In this document: positions 1 to 8,670 of the stretch, one piece after another
How positions within the stretch are numbered: position 1 is the first letter of the stretch
Layout: each line of letters starts with the position of its first letter
Origin: Sphaerisporangium album
Lineage (GTDB): Bacteria > Actinomycetota > Actinomycetes > Streptosporangiales > Streptosporangiaceae
NCBI RefSeq assembly: GCF_003323745.1
Contig: NZ_QOIL01000011.1
Span: 62,001-126,000 of the forward strand
Direction of reading: 5' to 3'
Length of the DNA: 64,000 bases
The notes under the pieces: model-generated
Databases searched by the model: none
The model's input: only the letters and a program-made list of their open reading frames with translations
Told to the model about the DNA's origin: nothing
Translations under genes and position numbers: made by a program

Positions 1-2
1 GC

Positions 3-671
3 TCGCCGTTCCATCTGATCGCCACGGTGCCCGGCACTGTCCTGAGATACCTGGACAAGCGCCGGTGCTGCGACACGGTCTCGTATTTCGTGAGGGCGCG
101 GGACGCCGAGGGCAACGTGTCATCGCCGAGCAACGTCGTCACCCGCCACGCCCGCGAATGCAAGAAGTGTCACCACCATGGCGAGGACGGCAAGGAGCAC
201 GGCCATGCCGAGGACGGCAAGGAGCTCGGCGACGCCGTGACGAACGAGCCCGACGCCAAGCAGGACGACCATGTCGCCAATGTGGCCGACGGACATCACG
301 ACGATTCCGATCATGATCAGGAAGTCGTCAAGGCCGACAAGCTGCTCCACCTGGAGAACGCCCACGACGGCGGCGGAGGCGGCGGCCACTGGTCGGACCA
401 CCATGGCCATAGCGGGCACGGTGGTGAGCATGGTGGCGAGCACGGCGGCGAGCACGGCGGCCCGGAGGGCGCGGGTGCGGAGGCGCACGCGGCCGGAGGT
501 CAGCAGCCCGGCGGTGAGAAGCACGCGGGCGGGCAGCAGGCCGGGAAACAGCTTCCGTTCACGGGAGCGCCCGTGACCGCGCTGGCAGGGGTCGGCGGCG
601 CCCTGCTGGTCGCCGGAGCCGCCGGTGTCCTGATCTCCGTGCGGCGCCGCCGATCCACTGGTGCACGCTAG
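3..671 (+). CDS. Histidine-rich LPXTG-type sortase-anchored surface protein, 5' end missing
   Basis: The reading frame is open from base 3, so the gene starts before the window. The visible part begins with the end of a fibronectin-III-like domain (YFVRARDAEGN, then SPSN). A long region rich in His, Asp, Glu and Gly follows, including four tandem HGGE/HGGP units encoded by a 12-bp repeat at 417-464. The C terminus is a textbook sorting signal: LPFTG (552-566), a hydrophobic helix and a tail of RRRRS type. By family rules a sortase would cut within LPFTG and link the protein to peptidoglycan. The His-rich stretch suggests metal binding at the surface, which is inference. The stop overlaps the GTG start of the next gene by 11 bp, so the two are probably translationally coupled. 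Confidence 0.85.
   Translation, partial: SPFHLIATVPGTVLRYLDKRRCCDTVSYFVRARDAEGNVSSPSNVVTRHARECKKCHHHGEDGKEHGHAEDGKELGDAVTNEPDAKQDDHVANVADGHHDDSDHDQEVVKADKLLHLENAHDGGGGGGHWSDHHGHSGHGGEHGGEHGGEHGGPEGAGAEAHAAGGQQPGGEKHAGGQQAGKQLPFTGAPVTALAGVGGALLVAGAAGVLISVRRRRSTGAR
417..464 (+). repeat. 12-bp tandem repeat encoding HGGE units
   Basis: Four in-frame 12-bp units encode His-Gly-Gly-Glu three times and His-Gly-Gly-Pro once. They lie in the histidine-rich part of the wall-anchored protein. Third-position differences between units show that the repeat is not brand new. Confidence 0.8.
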
Positions 672-2421
672 ACGGCGCCGGCGGCTCGTCGCCGGCTCGC
701 TCCTCCCGGTGCTCGTCCTGGCGTCGTACGGGGGCTGGTCGGCGTATGTCGGCCTCAGCGTGCGCGACCACCTGCAGGCGACCAGGGACGCCCTGCTGCA
801 CCTGCGCGCGGTGATGAGCGCCCGTGATCTCGACCGGATGGCCGTGACGCTGGCCGACGCCCACCGCCACGCGGCCGAGGCGCGGCGTCTCACCGGCGGG
901 CCGGACTGGGCGCTGCTCACCCACCTGCCCGTGATGGGGGATGGCGCCACGACCGTGCGCGGGCTGGCCGAGTCCGCCGCCGAGATCACCGGTGTGCTGA
1001 CCGGCCTTCAGGGGATCGGCAGGTCGATCCTCATGGCCGACTCCGGTTCCGCGGACGACGTTCACCGGCTCCTGGACGGTCTCAGGGCGGCGGCTCCGGT
1101 TCTGCACGGAGCCACCGCCCGTCTGTCGCGGGCGCGGGACCGCCTGGCGGCCACCCCGGCGCACACCCGGGTGACCTCCGTGGACGAGACACGCGGCAAG
1201 GTCCTGGACGAGCTGGACCGGCTGCGCGGCTGGGTCGGCGGCGCGGCGACCGCCGCGGAACTCATCCCTCCGATGCTGGGCGGCGACGGCCCGCGCCGCT
1301 ACTTCCTGGCCTTCCAGACCAACGCGGAATCGCGGGGCACCGGCGGCCTCGTCGGCGCCTTCGGCATCCTTTCCGCCGATCAGGGCCGGATCCGCGTCAC
1401 GCGGCTGGCCACCGACAACGACCTGAGCTCCAGCGCCCGCCCCGTCACCGACCACGGCCCGGCGTTCCGCGCGCGCTACGGCGACGGCGCGGCCCGGCTC
1501 CTCTCCGTCTCCAACCTCTCCCCGCACTTCCCGTACGCCGCCAGGACCTGGACCGCGCTCTGGGAGCGCCAGACCGGCCGGCGGCTGGACGGCGCCATCG
1601 CGATCGACCCGGTCGGCCTGTCCTACATGCTCGGCCTGATCGGGCCGGTCACCCTGCCGGGCGGGGAGCGGGTGACCACCTCCAACGTCGTCGACCTGAC
1701 CGAGCGCGCGGCCTATGACCGCTATCCCGACCCGGTGAGGCGCAAGCGCTTCCTCATCGCGATCGCCACGGCCGTCGGCGAGGCGCTGCCCAAGTCCTTC
1801 GCCGGGCCCTCCCACCTGCTGCCCGTACTCAAGCCGATGCTCGATGAGCGCAGGATCCAGATATGGAGCCGCCACGACGCCGAGCAGCGGAGCCTGTCGG
1901 CCACCACGGCCGGCGGCGTGCTGCCGCGGCTGCCGGGGCCGTACGCCGGGCTGGTGGTCAACAACTCGGCCGGCGGCAAGCTGGACTACTACCTGAACCG
2001 CTCGCTGGAGTACACGCTGGGCCCCTGCCGGGACGGGCGGCGGGAGACGCGCGTGCGGATCCGGCTCACCAACGACGTGCCCCGCGTGGCGCTGCCCTCC
2101 TACGTCACCGGCAGGCTGGACAGCCCCAGGCGTCCCCACGCGGCCGGTTCCAACCTGCTGTGGGTTTCGTTGTACGCCGGGCTCGGGGCAGAGCTCACCG
2201 GGGCGCGCCTGGACGGCCGGCCCGTCCCGGCCATCAAGGAGGCCGAGAGATCGCACCCCGTCTACTCCACCCTCATGGAGCTGGCCCCCGGGCAGTCCAG
2301 GACGTGGGAACTAGACCTCGTGGAACCGGGTTCCGGGGCGTCTCCGGTGGTCCCGGTGCAGCCCCTGGCCCGCCCGCAGGTCACCCGGATCGCTCAGGAC
2401 GGGCATGGCTGCCCGCCCTGA
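661..2421 (+). CDS. DUF4012 membrane-anchored protein
   Basis: This is a 586-residue protein with a short Arg-rich N terminus, one N-terminal membrane helix (about residues 8-30) and a large predicted extracytoplasmic region. The segment with YFLAFQ, then NAESRGTGG and GAFGIL, is the hallmark of DUF4012, a family common in actinobacterial surface-polysaccharide loci whose biochemical role is unknown. The GTG start at 661 lies inside the end of the LPXTG gene, and the stop overlaps the start of the phosphatase gene by 17 bp, so the three form a tight operon. The context suggests a role in making or displaying the surface polymer, but nothing in the sequence gives a reaction. Confidence 0.85.
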   Translation: MHARRRRRLVAGSLLPVLVLASYGGWSAYVGLSVRDHLQATRDALLHLRAVMSARDLDRMAVTLADAHRHAAEARRLTGGPDWALLTHLPVMGDGATTVRGLAESAAEITGVLTGLQGIGRSILMADSGSADDVHRLLDGLRAAAPVLHGATARLSRARDRLAATPAHTRVTSVDETRGKVLDELDRLRGWVGGAATAAELIPPMLGGDGPRRYFLAFQTNAESRGTGGLVGAFGILSADQGRIRVTRLATDNDLSSSARPVTDHGPAFRARYGDGAARLLSVSNLSPHFPYAARTWTALWERQTGRRLDGAIAIDPVGLSYMLGLIGPVTLPGGERVTTSNVVDLTERAAYDRYPDPVRRKRFLIAIATAVGEALPKSFAGPSHLLPVLKPMLDERRIQIWSRHDAEQRSLSATTAGGVLPRLPGPYAGLVVNNSAGGKLDYYLNRSLEYTLGPCRDGRRETRVRIRLTNDVPRVALPSYVTGRLDSPRRPHAAGSNLLWVSLYAGLGAELTGARLDGRPVPAIKEAERSHPVYSTLMELAPGQSRTWELDLVEPGSGASPVVPVQPLARPQVTRIAQDGHGCPP

Positions 2422-3061
2422 TCCGGAGCGTCTCGCGCCGCCCGAGGGCCGCTTCCGCCTGCTGTTCGTCTGTACCGGCAACATCTGCCGCTCCGCCATC
2501 GCCGAGCGGTACACCCGTGCCCGGCTGGGCGCCCGCTCGCCCGTCGTCGTGGAGAGCGCCGGCGTGCACGCCGTCTCCGGACGGCCGATGACCCGCCGGT
2601 CGGCGCGCCTGCTGGAGAAGCTGGGCGCCGATCCCACGGGGTTCACGTCACGACGGCTGACCTCACGGATGCTGGAGGAGGCCGACCTGGTCCTGACCGC
2701 CACGACCGCGCATCGCGGCCTCGTGGTGCGGGGGAGCCCGTGGATGTCCGGCCGGGTCTTCACCATCGTCGAGTTCGGCGCGCTGACCGGGGCCGTGCTC
2801 GCGCGGCCCCGGTCAGCCGAGGAGATCGCCCAGGAGGGGGACCCGGCGCGGCGGGCCCACGACCTCCTCGCCCGGGCGCGGGCACTGCGCGGGCTGGTCC
2901 GGGTGGAGGAGCCCGACGTCCCCGATCCTTTCGGCGGCTCGATGCGCGCCTACAGGTCGGCCGCCCGGCTGATCGTCGCCGGCCTGTCGGCCCCGCTCGA
3001 GATGCTGACCGCCGAGGTCGCCCCGGCCGTCGACCGCCGTGCGCCGTCGTCCGGCTCGTAA
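2405..3061 (+). CDS. Low-molecular-weight protein tyrosine phosphatase
   Basis: Near the N terminus FVCTGNICRS is the CX5R P-loop of the LMW-PTP family, with the nucleophilic Cys and the phosphate-binding Arg. Near the C terminus PDVPDPFGG carries the general-acid Asp in its usual context. At 218 residues it is longer than enterobacterial Wzb (about 147), which is common in actinobacterial homologues. These enzymes typically dephosphorylate the tyrosine-rich tail of the cognate Wzc/CapB-type kinase and so control polymer assembly. That partner is encoded on the opposite strand, converging on this gene with a 112-bp 3' overlap. The start overlaps the DUF4012 gene, which supports co-translation. 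Confidence 0.9.
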   Translation: MAARPDPERLAPPEGRFRLLFVCTGNICRSAIAERYTRARLGARSPVVVESAGVHAVSGRPMTRRSARLLEKLGADPTGFTSRRLTSRMLEEADLVLTATTAHRGLVVRGSPWMSGRVFTIVEFGALTGAVLARPRSAEEIAQEGDPARRAHDLLARARALRGLVRVEEPDVPDPFGGSMRAYRSAARLIVAGLSAPLEMLTAEVAPAVDRRAPSSGS

Positions 3062-4389
3062 CCGCTTTCGTAGCCGTAGGCGTCCTTGCCCTTGGTCGGC
3101 ACGAAGTTCAGCGCGGTTCCCACCACACGCGCGTTGAGGGAGGACAACAGCTCGGTCGCGCGCGCGATGTGCCCCGCGCGCGTCCTGCCGTGCCGGGCGA
3201 TGAGCAGCGTGCTGTCACAGACGGCCGCCAGCGAGGCTCCGTCGGTCACCGGCAGGAGCGGCGGGGTGTCGATGACGACCATGTCGTAGGTGTCGGTGAG
3301 GGTGCCGAGGAGCTTGCGCATCCCCTGGGAATTGAGCAGCTCACTGGGGTTCGGCGGGATCTGCCCGCTCGTCAGCACGGTGATCGGAAGCGGTCCCCAC
3401 GTCTGGGTGACCTCGTCCAGCGAGGCCGAGCCGATCAGCACGTCGGTGAGCCCCGCCGCTCCTTCGAGGCCGAGGTAGTCGGCGACGCGCGGGCGGCGCA
3501 GGTCGGCGTCCACGATGATGACCCGCCAGTCGGCCTGGGCCAGCACGATGGCGAGGTTGACGGCGATCGAGGTCTTCCCCTCCCCGGCCAGGCAACTGGT
3601 GACCACCAGTGAGCGCGGCCGCCGGTCGACGCCGATGAACTGAAGATTCGTGCGGAGCGCCCGGAACGCCTCGGCCCTGGACGACCTGCCGTGGTCGCGG
3701 AGGATCAGCGGATGCCGCTGCGCGTCACGCTCGTGCCCGATCATCCCGATGGTCGGGCTCTTGGACACGGCCTGCAGCGTCTCGGCCGTCTTGATGGTCG
3801 TGTCCATGCGATCGCGCAGCACCAGCGCCCCGAAGGCGACGATCAGGGCGATCAGTTCCGCGATGAGGAGGTTCGTCAGCGGGCGCGGGCTGATCGGTTT
3901 CCCCGGGACGGCCGCCTGGTCCACCACCGTCACCTTGACCGTGGAAGGGCTCGACCGGCTGGGGCGCTCGAGCACGCTGATCGTGCGGGAGAACGCCACG
4001 CCGAGCTTGTTGGCCAGCAGCGCCGCGCGGGCGGGGTCGGTGTCGGTGACCGTGGCCTTGATCAGCGTGGTCATGGGGATCGCCTCGGCCTTGATCCCGG
4101 CCTGGACGCGCCCGACGTCGTCCGGGCTGGTGATCTGGCCGATCACCCGCCGGCTGGTCACGAGGGTCGCGTACGACTGCACCCGCTGCTGGGAGAGCGC
4201 GCCCGCCTGGATGGCGGTGGCGAGACTGCCTTCCTTGTCGTCCCCCGTCACCAGCATGGTGATCTGCGCCTGGTATTTGGGCGGAGTCTTGGCGCTGATG
4301 ACCATGGCGGCGGCGGCGGAGGCGATCAGCGTCAGCACGACGACCGCCCAGTGCGCGCGCATGAGCCGGAGGTAGTAGAGACCTTGCAC
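2950..4389 (-). CDS. Wzz-type chain-length regulator fused to BY-family tyrosine kinase
   Basis: The N-terminal Wzz domain is bounded by two membrane helices (one around AHWAVVVLTLI, one around LIAELIALIVAFGALVL). A cytoplasmic BY-kinase follows, with Walker A (AGEGKTS), Walker A' (VIIVDADLRRP) and Walker B (MVVIDTPP). The C-terminal tail holds a tyrosine cluster (YGYESGY), the usual autophosphorylation site. Such proteins set polysaccharide chain length and respond to the partner phosphatase. I place the start at GTG 4389, which has an AAAGG Shine-Dalgarno and lies just after the upstream stop at 4394-4396. An in-frame ATG at 4434 would add 15 residues and overlap the upstream gene by 41 bp. 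The predicted length is 479 residues. Confidence 0.9.
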   Translation of the reverse strand: MQGLYYLRLMRAHWAVVVLTLIASAAAAMVISAKTPPKYQAQITMLVTGDDKEGSLATAIQAGALSQQRVQSYATLVTSRRVIGQITSPDDVGRVQAGIKAEAIPMTTLIKATVTDTDPARAALLANKLGVAFSRTISVLERPSRSSPSTVKVTVVDQAAVPGKPISPRPLTNLLIAELIALIVAFGALVLRDRMDTTIKTAETLQAVSKSPTIGMIGHERDAQRHPLILRDHGRSSRAEAFRALRTNLQFIGVDRRPRSLVVTSCLAGEGKTSIAVNLAIVLAQADWRVIIVDADLRRPRVADYLGLEGAAGLTDVLIGSASLDEVTQTWGPLPITVLTSGQIPPNPSELLNSQGMRKLLGTLTDTYDMVVIDTPPLLPVTDGASLAAVCDSTLLIARHGRTRAGHIARATELLSSLNARVVGTALNFVPTKGKDAYGYESGYEPDDGARRSTAGATSAVSISSGADRPATISRAADL

Positions 4390-4393
4390 CTGA

Positions 4394-5431
4394 TTAACGC
4401 CTTTCAGTGATGCTGACCGAGGGTTCGCCGGCATGGCCGGGCACCGGGCTGTGCGCTCGTTGCAGGAGCCCGATGAGCACGATGGCCGCGCCGACCGCGG
4501 CGGCCGTGGTGACCAGGGGCGAGGTGAGATGCAAGGTCACCGCCAGGTTGAGCGCGCCCGAGACGGCCGCGGCGCCGGCCAGGACGACGGCCGTGAGCCG
4601 GACGCTGAAGCCGAGCGAGTTGAGGCGGTGGGACACGTGGTCGGTGCCGCCGAGCAGCAGAGGACGGCCGGCTCGCGCCCTGGACAGCATGACCACCCCG
4701 GTGTCGATCGTGGCGACGAACGTGGGCAGGAGCAGGCTGCCGATCACCTCGTACAGGCCCTCGTCCTTCACCACCGCCGTGGTCGAACAGGCGAGGACGA
4801 AACCGATGAACAGCGAGCCGGAGTCGCCCATGAACACCCGGGCCGGTGCCCAGTTGTGCAGCAGGAATCCCAGGCCGGCGCAGCAGAGCGCGGTCAGCAG
4901 CATGCCGATCATCGGCTGGCCGGCCGCGAAGGCCGTGACGGCGAGCATGCCCGCGCCCGTCGTCGTGATGGCGCCGAGCGCGCCGTCCTGGTTGTCCAGC
5001 AGATTGAACGAGTTCGTGATCAGGACGATCCACAGGATCGTCAGAGGGACGTCCAGCCAGCCGCCTGTGACGGGGGCGTGGATCCCGCTCAGTACGACCC
5101 CGGCCGCCGCCACCGACTCGACGCCGAGCCGGGTGAAGGGGGAGAGCGGCGCGATGTCGTCGATCAGGCCGAGCAGTGCCACCGCGACGGCGGCGCAGAC
5201 CACCACGGTCAGGGTGAAATCGTTCAGGCCGACGATGACGATCACGGGGGCGACGGTGCCCAGCGTGATCGCGACTCCCCCGAGGTAGGGGATCGGGCGG
5301 GCATGCGCCTTGTGCCCGCCCGGGCGGTCGGTGAGTCCCCAGCGCGTCGCGAGCCGGCCGAGTGGCCCCGTCGCGAGCGCGGTGAGCAGGAAACCGGCGA
5401 GCCCGGTCGCGAGGATGGTGAACGCGTTCAT
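4394..5431 (-). CDS. WecA/MraY-family undecaprenyl-phosphate sugar-1-phosphate transferase
   Basis: This is a 345-residue polytopic membrane protein. It carries family motifs in order: HKAHARPIPYLGG near the N terminus, an LIDDI acidic pair, NSFNLLDNQDG, and FMGDSGSLFIGF. Known members move a UDP-sugar phosphate (usually GlcNAc-1-P) onto undecaprenyl phosphate at the inner face of the membrane, the first step in O-antigen, ECA or wall glycopolymer synthesis. The ATG at 5431 overlaps the TGA of the upstream epimerase as ATGA, so the two are coupled, and the kinase gene follows within a few bases. It is likely the initiating transferase of this locus. The donor sugar cannot be read from the sequence. 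Confidence 0.9.
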   Translation of the reverse strand: MNAFTILATGLAGFLLTALATGPLGRLATRWGLTDRPGGHKAHARPIPYLGGVAITLGTVAPVIVIVGLNDFTLTVVVCAAVAVALLGLIDDIAPLSPFTRLGVESVAAAGVVLSGIHAPVTGGWLDVPLTILWIVLITNSFNLLDNQDGALGAITTTGAGMLAVTAFAAGQPMIGMLLTALCCAGLGFLLHNWAPARVFMGDSGSLFIGFVLACSTTAVVKDEGLYEVIGSLLLPTFVATIDTGVVMLSRARAGRPLLLGGTDHVSHRLNSLGFSVRLTAVVLAGAAAVSGALNLAVTLHLTSPLVTTAAAVGAAIVLIGLLQRAHSPVPGHAGEPSVSITERR

Positions 5432-6426
5432 CTCAGCGACGTCACCAGCTCGCCGCGCGCCTCGACGATGGTCTCCCGCAGGATGTCGAGGAGGGAGCGT
5501 CGCGGCGTCCATCCGGTGAGGGCGCGCAACTTCGTCGTGTCGGGGACCCGGCGGGTCATGTCCTCGAAGCCCGTCTCGTACGCCTCGGCGTACGGGATGT
5601 TCTCGATCCCGCTGGTCGTCCCGGTCAGCTCGATGATCATCTTGGCGAGTTCCAGGATGGTGACCTCGTGGGAGGCGCCGACGTTGAACGTCTCGCCGAT
5701 CGCCTCCTCGCGGTCCAGCAGTTCCAGCAGCGCCACCACCACGTCCCCCACATGGGCGAAGCACCGGGTCTGCGTGCCGTCGCCGAAGACGGTGAGCGGC
5801 GTGCCGCCGAGCGCCTGCCGGATGAGGCGCGGGATGACCATCCCGTAGGCGGGGCTCTGCCGGGGCCCGACCGTGTTGAACAGCCGCACGATGACGGTCG
5901 GCAGGTCGCGTTCCTTGTGGTAGGCGTTGGCGAGGATCTCGTCGACCGCCTTGGCCGTGCTGTAGGCCCACCTGACCACCGCCGGGCTGCCGAGCACGCG
6001 ATCGGAGAGCTCCGAGAGCGGGCCGGCGGAGTTCTTCCCGTAGATCTCGCTCGTACTGGTGATCATGATCTTCCGGCGGTAGCGGTGCGCCGCCTCGATG
6101 ACGATCTCGGACCCGCGGATGTTGGTGGTCAGCGACCGCAGCGGATGCTCGACGATCAGTTTCACGCCGACCGCCGCGGCGAGGTGCACGACGACGTCGC
6201 ACCGGTGCACCAGCTCGTCGACGATGAGCTCGTCCAGCACCGACCCCTGGACGAACCGCAGGCGCGGATGGCCGATGACGTGTTCGAGGTTGGCGAGGCG
6301 CCCGGTCGACAGGTTGTCCAGGATGAACACGGAGTCACCCCGGGCGAGCAGGGAATCGGTCAGATGGGATCCGACGAACCCGCTCCCGCCGGTTATGAGG
6401 TAGGTCTTCCCTGGCGAGTCGTTCAC
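5428..6426 (-). CDS. NAD-dependent nucleotide-sugar epimerase/dehydratase (extended SDR)
   Basis: This 332-residue extended SDR has an N-terminal Rossmann motif (ITGGSGFVGSH), an STSEIYG strand with the catalytic Ser/Thr region, and the YSTAK catalytic Tyr/Lys pair. The GDGTQTR segment with AHVGDV after it is the sugar-binding region seen in UDP-glucuronate decarboxylase and UDP-glucose 4-epimerase-like enzymes. The substrate is therefore a UDP- or dTDP-sugar, but the exact reaction is unresolved. UDP-xylose synthase or 4-epimerase activity are both possible. The GTG start at 6426 has an AGGAGA Shine-Dalgarno. The gene is coupled to the WecA-like gene through an ATGA overlap. Confidence 0.85.
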   Translation of the reverse strand: MNDSPGKTYLITGGSGFVGSHLTDSLLARGDSVFILDNLSTGRLANLEHVIGHPRLRFVQGSVLDELIVDELVHRCDVVVHLAAAVGVKLIVEHPLRSLTTNIRGSEIVIEAAHRYRRKIMITSTSEIYGKNSAGPLSELSDRVLGSPAVVRWAYSTAKAVDEILANAYHKERDLPTVIVRLFNTVGPRQSPAYGMVIPRLIRQALGGTPLTVFGDGTQTRCFAHVGDVVVALLELLDREEAIGETFNVGASHEVTILELAKMIIELTGTTSGIENIPYAEAYETGFEDMTRRVPDTTKLRALTGWTPRRSLLDILRETIVEARGELVTSLR

Positions 6427-6484
6427 GGCTTCTCCTGTGAGCGTGCGAGGACGTGCTTGGTGGTCGATGCGTGGCCGTGCTCCA

Positions 6485-7450
6485 TCAGATGGCCGCGTTG
6501 ATCTCGTGGCCCGTCACCGGGCGAAGGAACGTCTGGAACCATGCCACCGTCCGGCGGAGCCCTTCCTCCAGCGGGACGGGACGCAGGTCGGGGAACAGTT
6601 CCCCGAGCAGCCGGGGCGAGGATCGCGAGTCGTGGATGTCGCCGGCCCGGGGCGGCAGGAAGGTGGCGTCGACCGGACGTCCGAGCACGGTCGCGAGCGT
6701 GTGCCTCAGCTCCAGGAGGGAGACGCGCGTGCCGAACGCGAGATTGACCGGCACAGGGCTGGTCACGCGGCGGGCCGCCGCGTCGGCCAGGACGCCGGCC
6801 ACGGATTCGACGTACGTGAAGTCCCGGGCCTGGGTGCCGTCGCCGTAGATGGGGACCGGCTCGCCGCGCAGGGCCGCCGAGACGAACGCCGGTACGACGG
6901 CCGCGTAGGCGTGGTCGGCCGGTTGCAGCGGCCCGTAGACGTTGAAGAACCGGAACGCCAGCACCCGCAGGTCGTAGCTCTGCCCGTAGGCCAGCGTGTA
7001 GCTCTCGGCGGCGAGCTTCCCTGCGCCGTACGGGCTGAGCGGCCGGGCGGGCAGGTCCTCGTGCTTGAACGCCTCCGGGCCGTCCCCGTACACCGAGGAC
7101 GACGAGGCGACGATCACGTGCGGCCTGGTGCGCCGGCACGCCTCCAGCACGTTCACGGTGCCGGTGGCGTTGACGGCGTGCGAGGTAAGCGGATCCTTCA
7201 GCGACCGGGGCACGGACGGCATGGCCGCGAGATGGATCACCGTCGTGGCCCCGGAGACGACCTCGGCCAGCAGTGGCCGGTCCAGGACGCTGCCCAGCAC
7301 GAACTCGGCGTCCACCCCGGCGAGGTTGACGAGGTCCCCGCCGGTGAGGTCGTCCAGAACCGTGATCCGCTCGACGTCGGGCCGGGCGGCCAGCGCGCGG
7401 CACAGGTTCGCGCCGATGAACCCGGCCCCGCCGGTCACGAGCACTCTCAT
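6485..7450 (-). CDS. NAD-dependent epimerase/dehydratase, UDP-glucose 4-epimerase-like
   Basis: This is a 321-residue extended SDR: VTGGAGFIGANL at the N terminus, an SSSSVYG active-site strand, YGAGK as the catalytic Tyr/Lys pair, and GDGTQARDFTYV in the substrate domain. These features fit the GalE-like/WbpP-like group that interconverts C4 epimers of UDP-sugars, and UDP-GlcNAc 4-epimerase is a reasonable guess. The ATG at 7450 has GGAGG upstream and overlaps the stop of the upstream glycosyltransferase as ATGA. With the preceding SDR this gives the operon two different sugar-nucleotide converting enzymes. It is not a recent duplicate, since the two SDRs differ clearly. Confidence 0.85.
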   Translation of the reverse strand: MRVLVTGGAGFIGANLCRALAARPDVERITVLDDLTGGDLVNLAGVDAEFVLGSVLDRPLLAEVVSGATTVIHLAAMPSVPRSLKDPLTSHAVNATGTVNVLEACRRTRPHVIVASSSSVYGDGPEAFKHEDLPARPLSPYGAGKLAAESYTLAYGQSYDLRVLAFRFFNVYGPLQPADHAYAAVVPAFVSAALRGEPVPIYGDGTQARDFTYVESVAGVLADAAARRVTSPVPVNLAFGTRVSLLELRHTLATVLGRPVDATFLPPRAGDIHDSRSSPRLLGELFPDLRPVPLEEGLRRTVAWFQTFLRPVTGHEINAAI

Positions 7451-8670
7451 CTGTCTACCTCCGTGGTTTCGGGCCGGCGGCCGCGTGCGACCGCCCGGTA
7501 AAGGTCCTCGGTGTCGGAGACCAGGCGTTCGGTGGGAAAGGCCGAGGTGGTCCACCGGCGGGCGGACTCGCCCATCGACCGGGCGAGTCCGGGATCGGTG
7601 AGCAGCCGCACGACGTGGCCCGCCAGCTCGGCGGGGTCGCGGCCGGCGAGCAGACCGGTCCGGCCGTCCAGCACCACCTCCCCGACGCTGCCCACGCGGG
7701 TCGCCACGACGGGAACGCCGGCCATACCGGCCTCGATCAGGGTGAGCGGCGTGCCCTCGTTGTCGGAGGTGAGCAGGACGACGTCCGCGGCCGCGTAGAC
7801 GGTCTCGGTGTCGCCGCGCCAGCCGGTGAACACGATCGGCCCGGGAAGCCGCGCCGCGGCGCGCTCGACCTCCTCGCGGAGCTCGCCGCCGCCGCAGACC
7901 ACGAACCGGCAGCCGGGGATCCATCCGAGGACGGCGTGTGCCGTGGCGAGCAGCCGGTCGGGCCTCTTCACCTTGGTGAGCCGCCCCACGAAGGCCACGA
8001 CGGGCGCGTCCAGGGGGAGGTTCAGCGCCCGCCGGGCCTCCTCACGGGCCGGCAGGGCGCGGACGCCGACCCCGGGCGGGATGACGACGTACTGGCCCGG
8101 CGTGCCGATCCCTGCGGCCAGAAGGTCGTCGCGGACGCGGTCCCCGACCGTGACCAGCCGGTGCGACACCGAGGCCAGCAGGCGTTCGGAGTGCACGTAC
8201 GCCGCGCGCCTGACCCCGGTGAAGTACCCGTCGAGCAGGTGACCGTGGAAGGTGTGCACCCGGGCCGAGCCGACCCCCGACAGCAGGGAGGCGAGACGGC
8301 CGAGGGCCCCCGCCTTGGCCGTCCGGGTGTGCACGACGTGCGGCCGGAAGCGGCGCATGGCGGCGACGAGGTGGGCCAGGGCGCGCAGATCATCGGATGG
8401 CCTGATCGCCCGGCCGAGCCCGCGAACCGTGTGCATCCGCGCGGCCCGGCCGTCCGGCTCGTCTTCGGCTCGCGGCGTGCCGGGGTGCCCGGGGGACTCG
8501 CTCAGCCGGAGTTGGTCGGCCTCGTCTCCGTCGACGTGCCCGGTGTACAGGCGGTGGTCGAATTCACGGCGGTTCAGCCGCTCGATCAACCCCGAAATCT
8601 GCGTCGCCGGCCCTCCGACGTTCAGCCGGGCGATGATCTCCATGACTCGGATCCGGCTGTCTGACTTCAC
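7447..8670 (-). CDS. GT4-family glycosyltransferase
   Basis: This is a 407-residue GT-B fold glycosyltransferase. The N-terminal acceptor half starts with a glycine-rich NVGGPATQ loop. The C-terminal half carries FVGRLTKVKRPD and the EGTPLTLIEAG segment, the E-X7-E nucleotide-sugar motif of GT4. It should add a sugar from a nucleotide donor to the growing lipid-linked repeat unit on the cytoplasmic side. The GTG start has an AGGAG site 6 bp upstream and lies at the head of the leftward operon ending with the tyrosine kinase. The donor and linkage are unknown. Confidence 0.88.
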   Translation of the reverse strand: MKSDSRIRVMEIIARLNVGGPATQISGLIERLNRREFDHRLYTGHVDGDEADQLRLSESPGHPGTPRAEDEPDGRAARMHTVRGLGRAIRPSDDLRALAHLVAAMRRFRPHVVHTRTAKAGALGRLASLLSGVGSARVHTFHGHLLDGYFTGVRRAAYVHSERLLASVSHRLVTVGDRVRDDLLAAGIGTPGQYVVIPPGVGVRALPAREEARRALNLPLDAPVVAFVGRLTKVKRPDRLLATAHAVLGWIPGCRFVVCGGGELREEVERAAARLPGPIVFTGWRGDTETVYAAADVVLLTSDNEGTPLTLIEAGMAGVPVVATRVGSVGEVVLDGRTGLLAGRDPAELAGHVVRLLTDPGLARSMGESARRWTTSAFPTERLVSDTEDLYRAVARGRRPETTEVDR

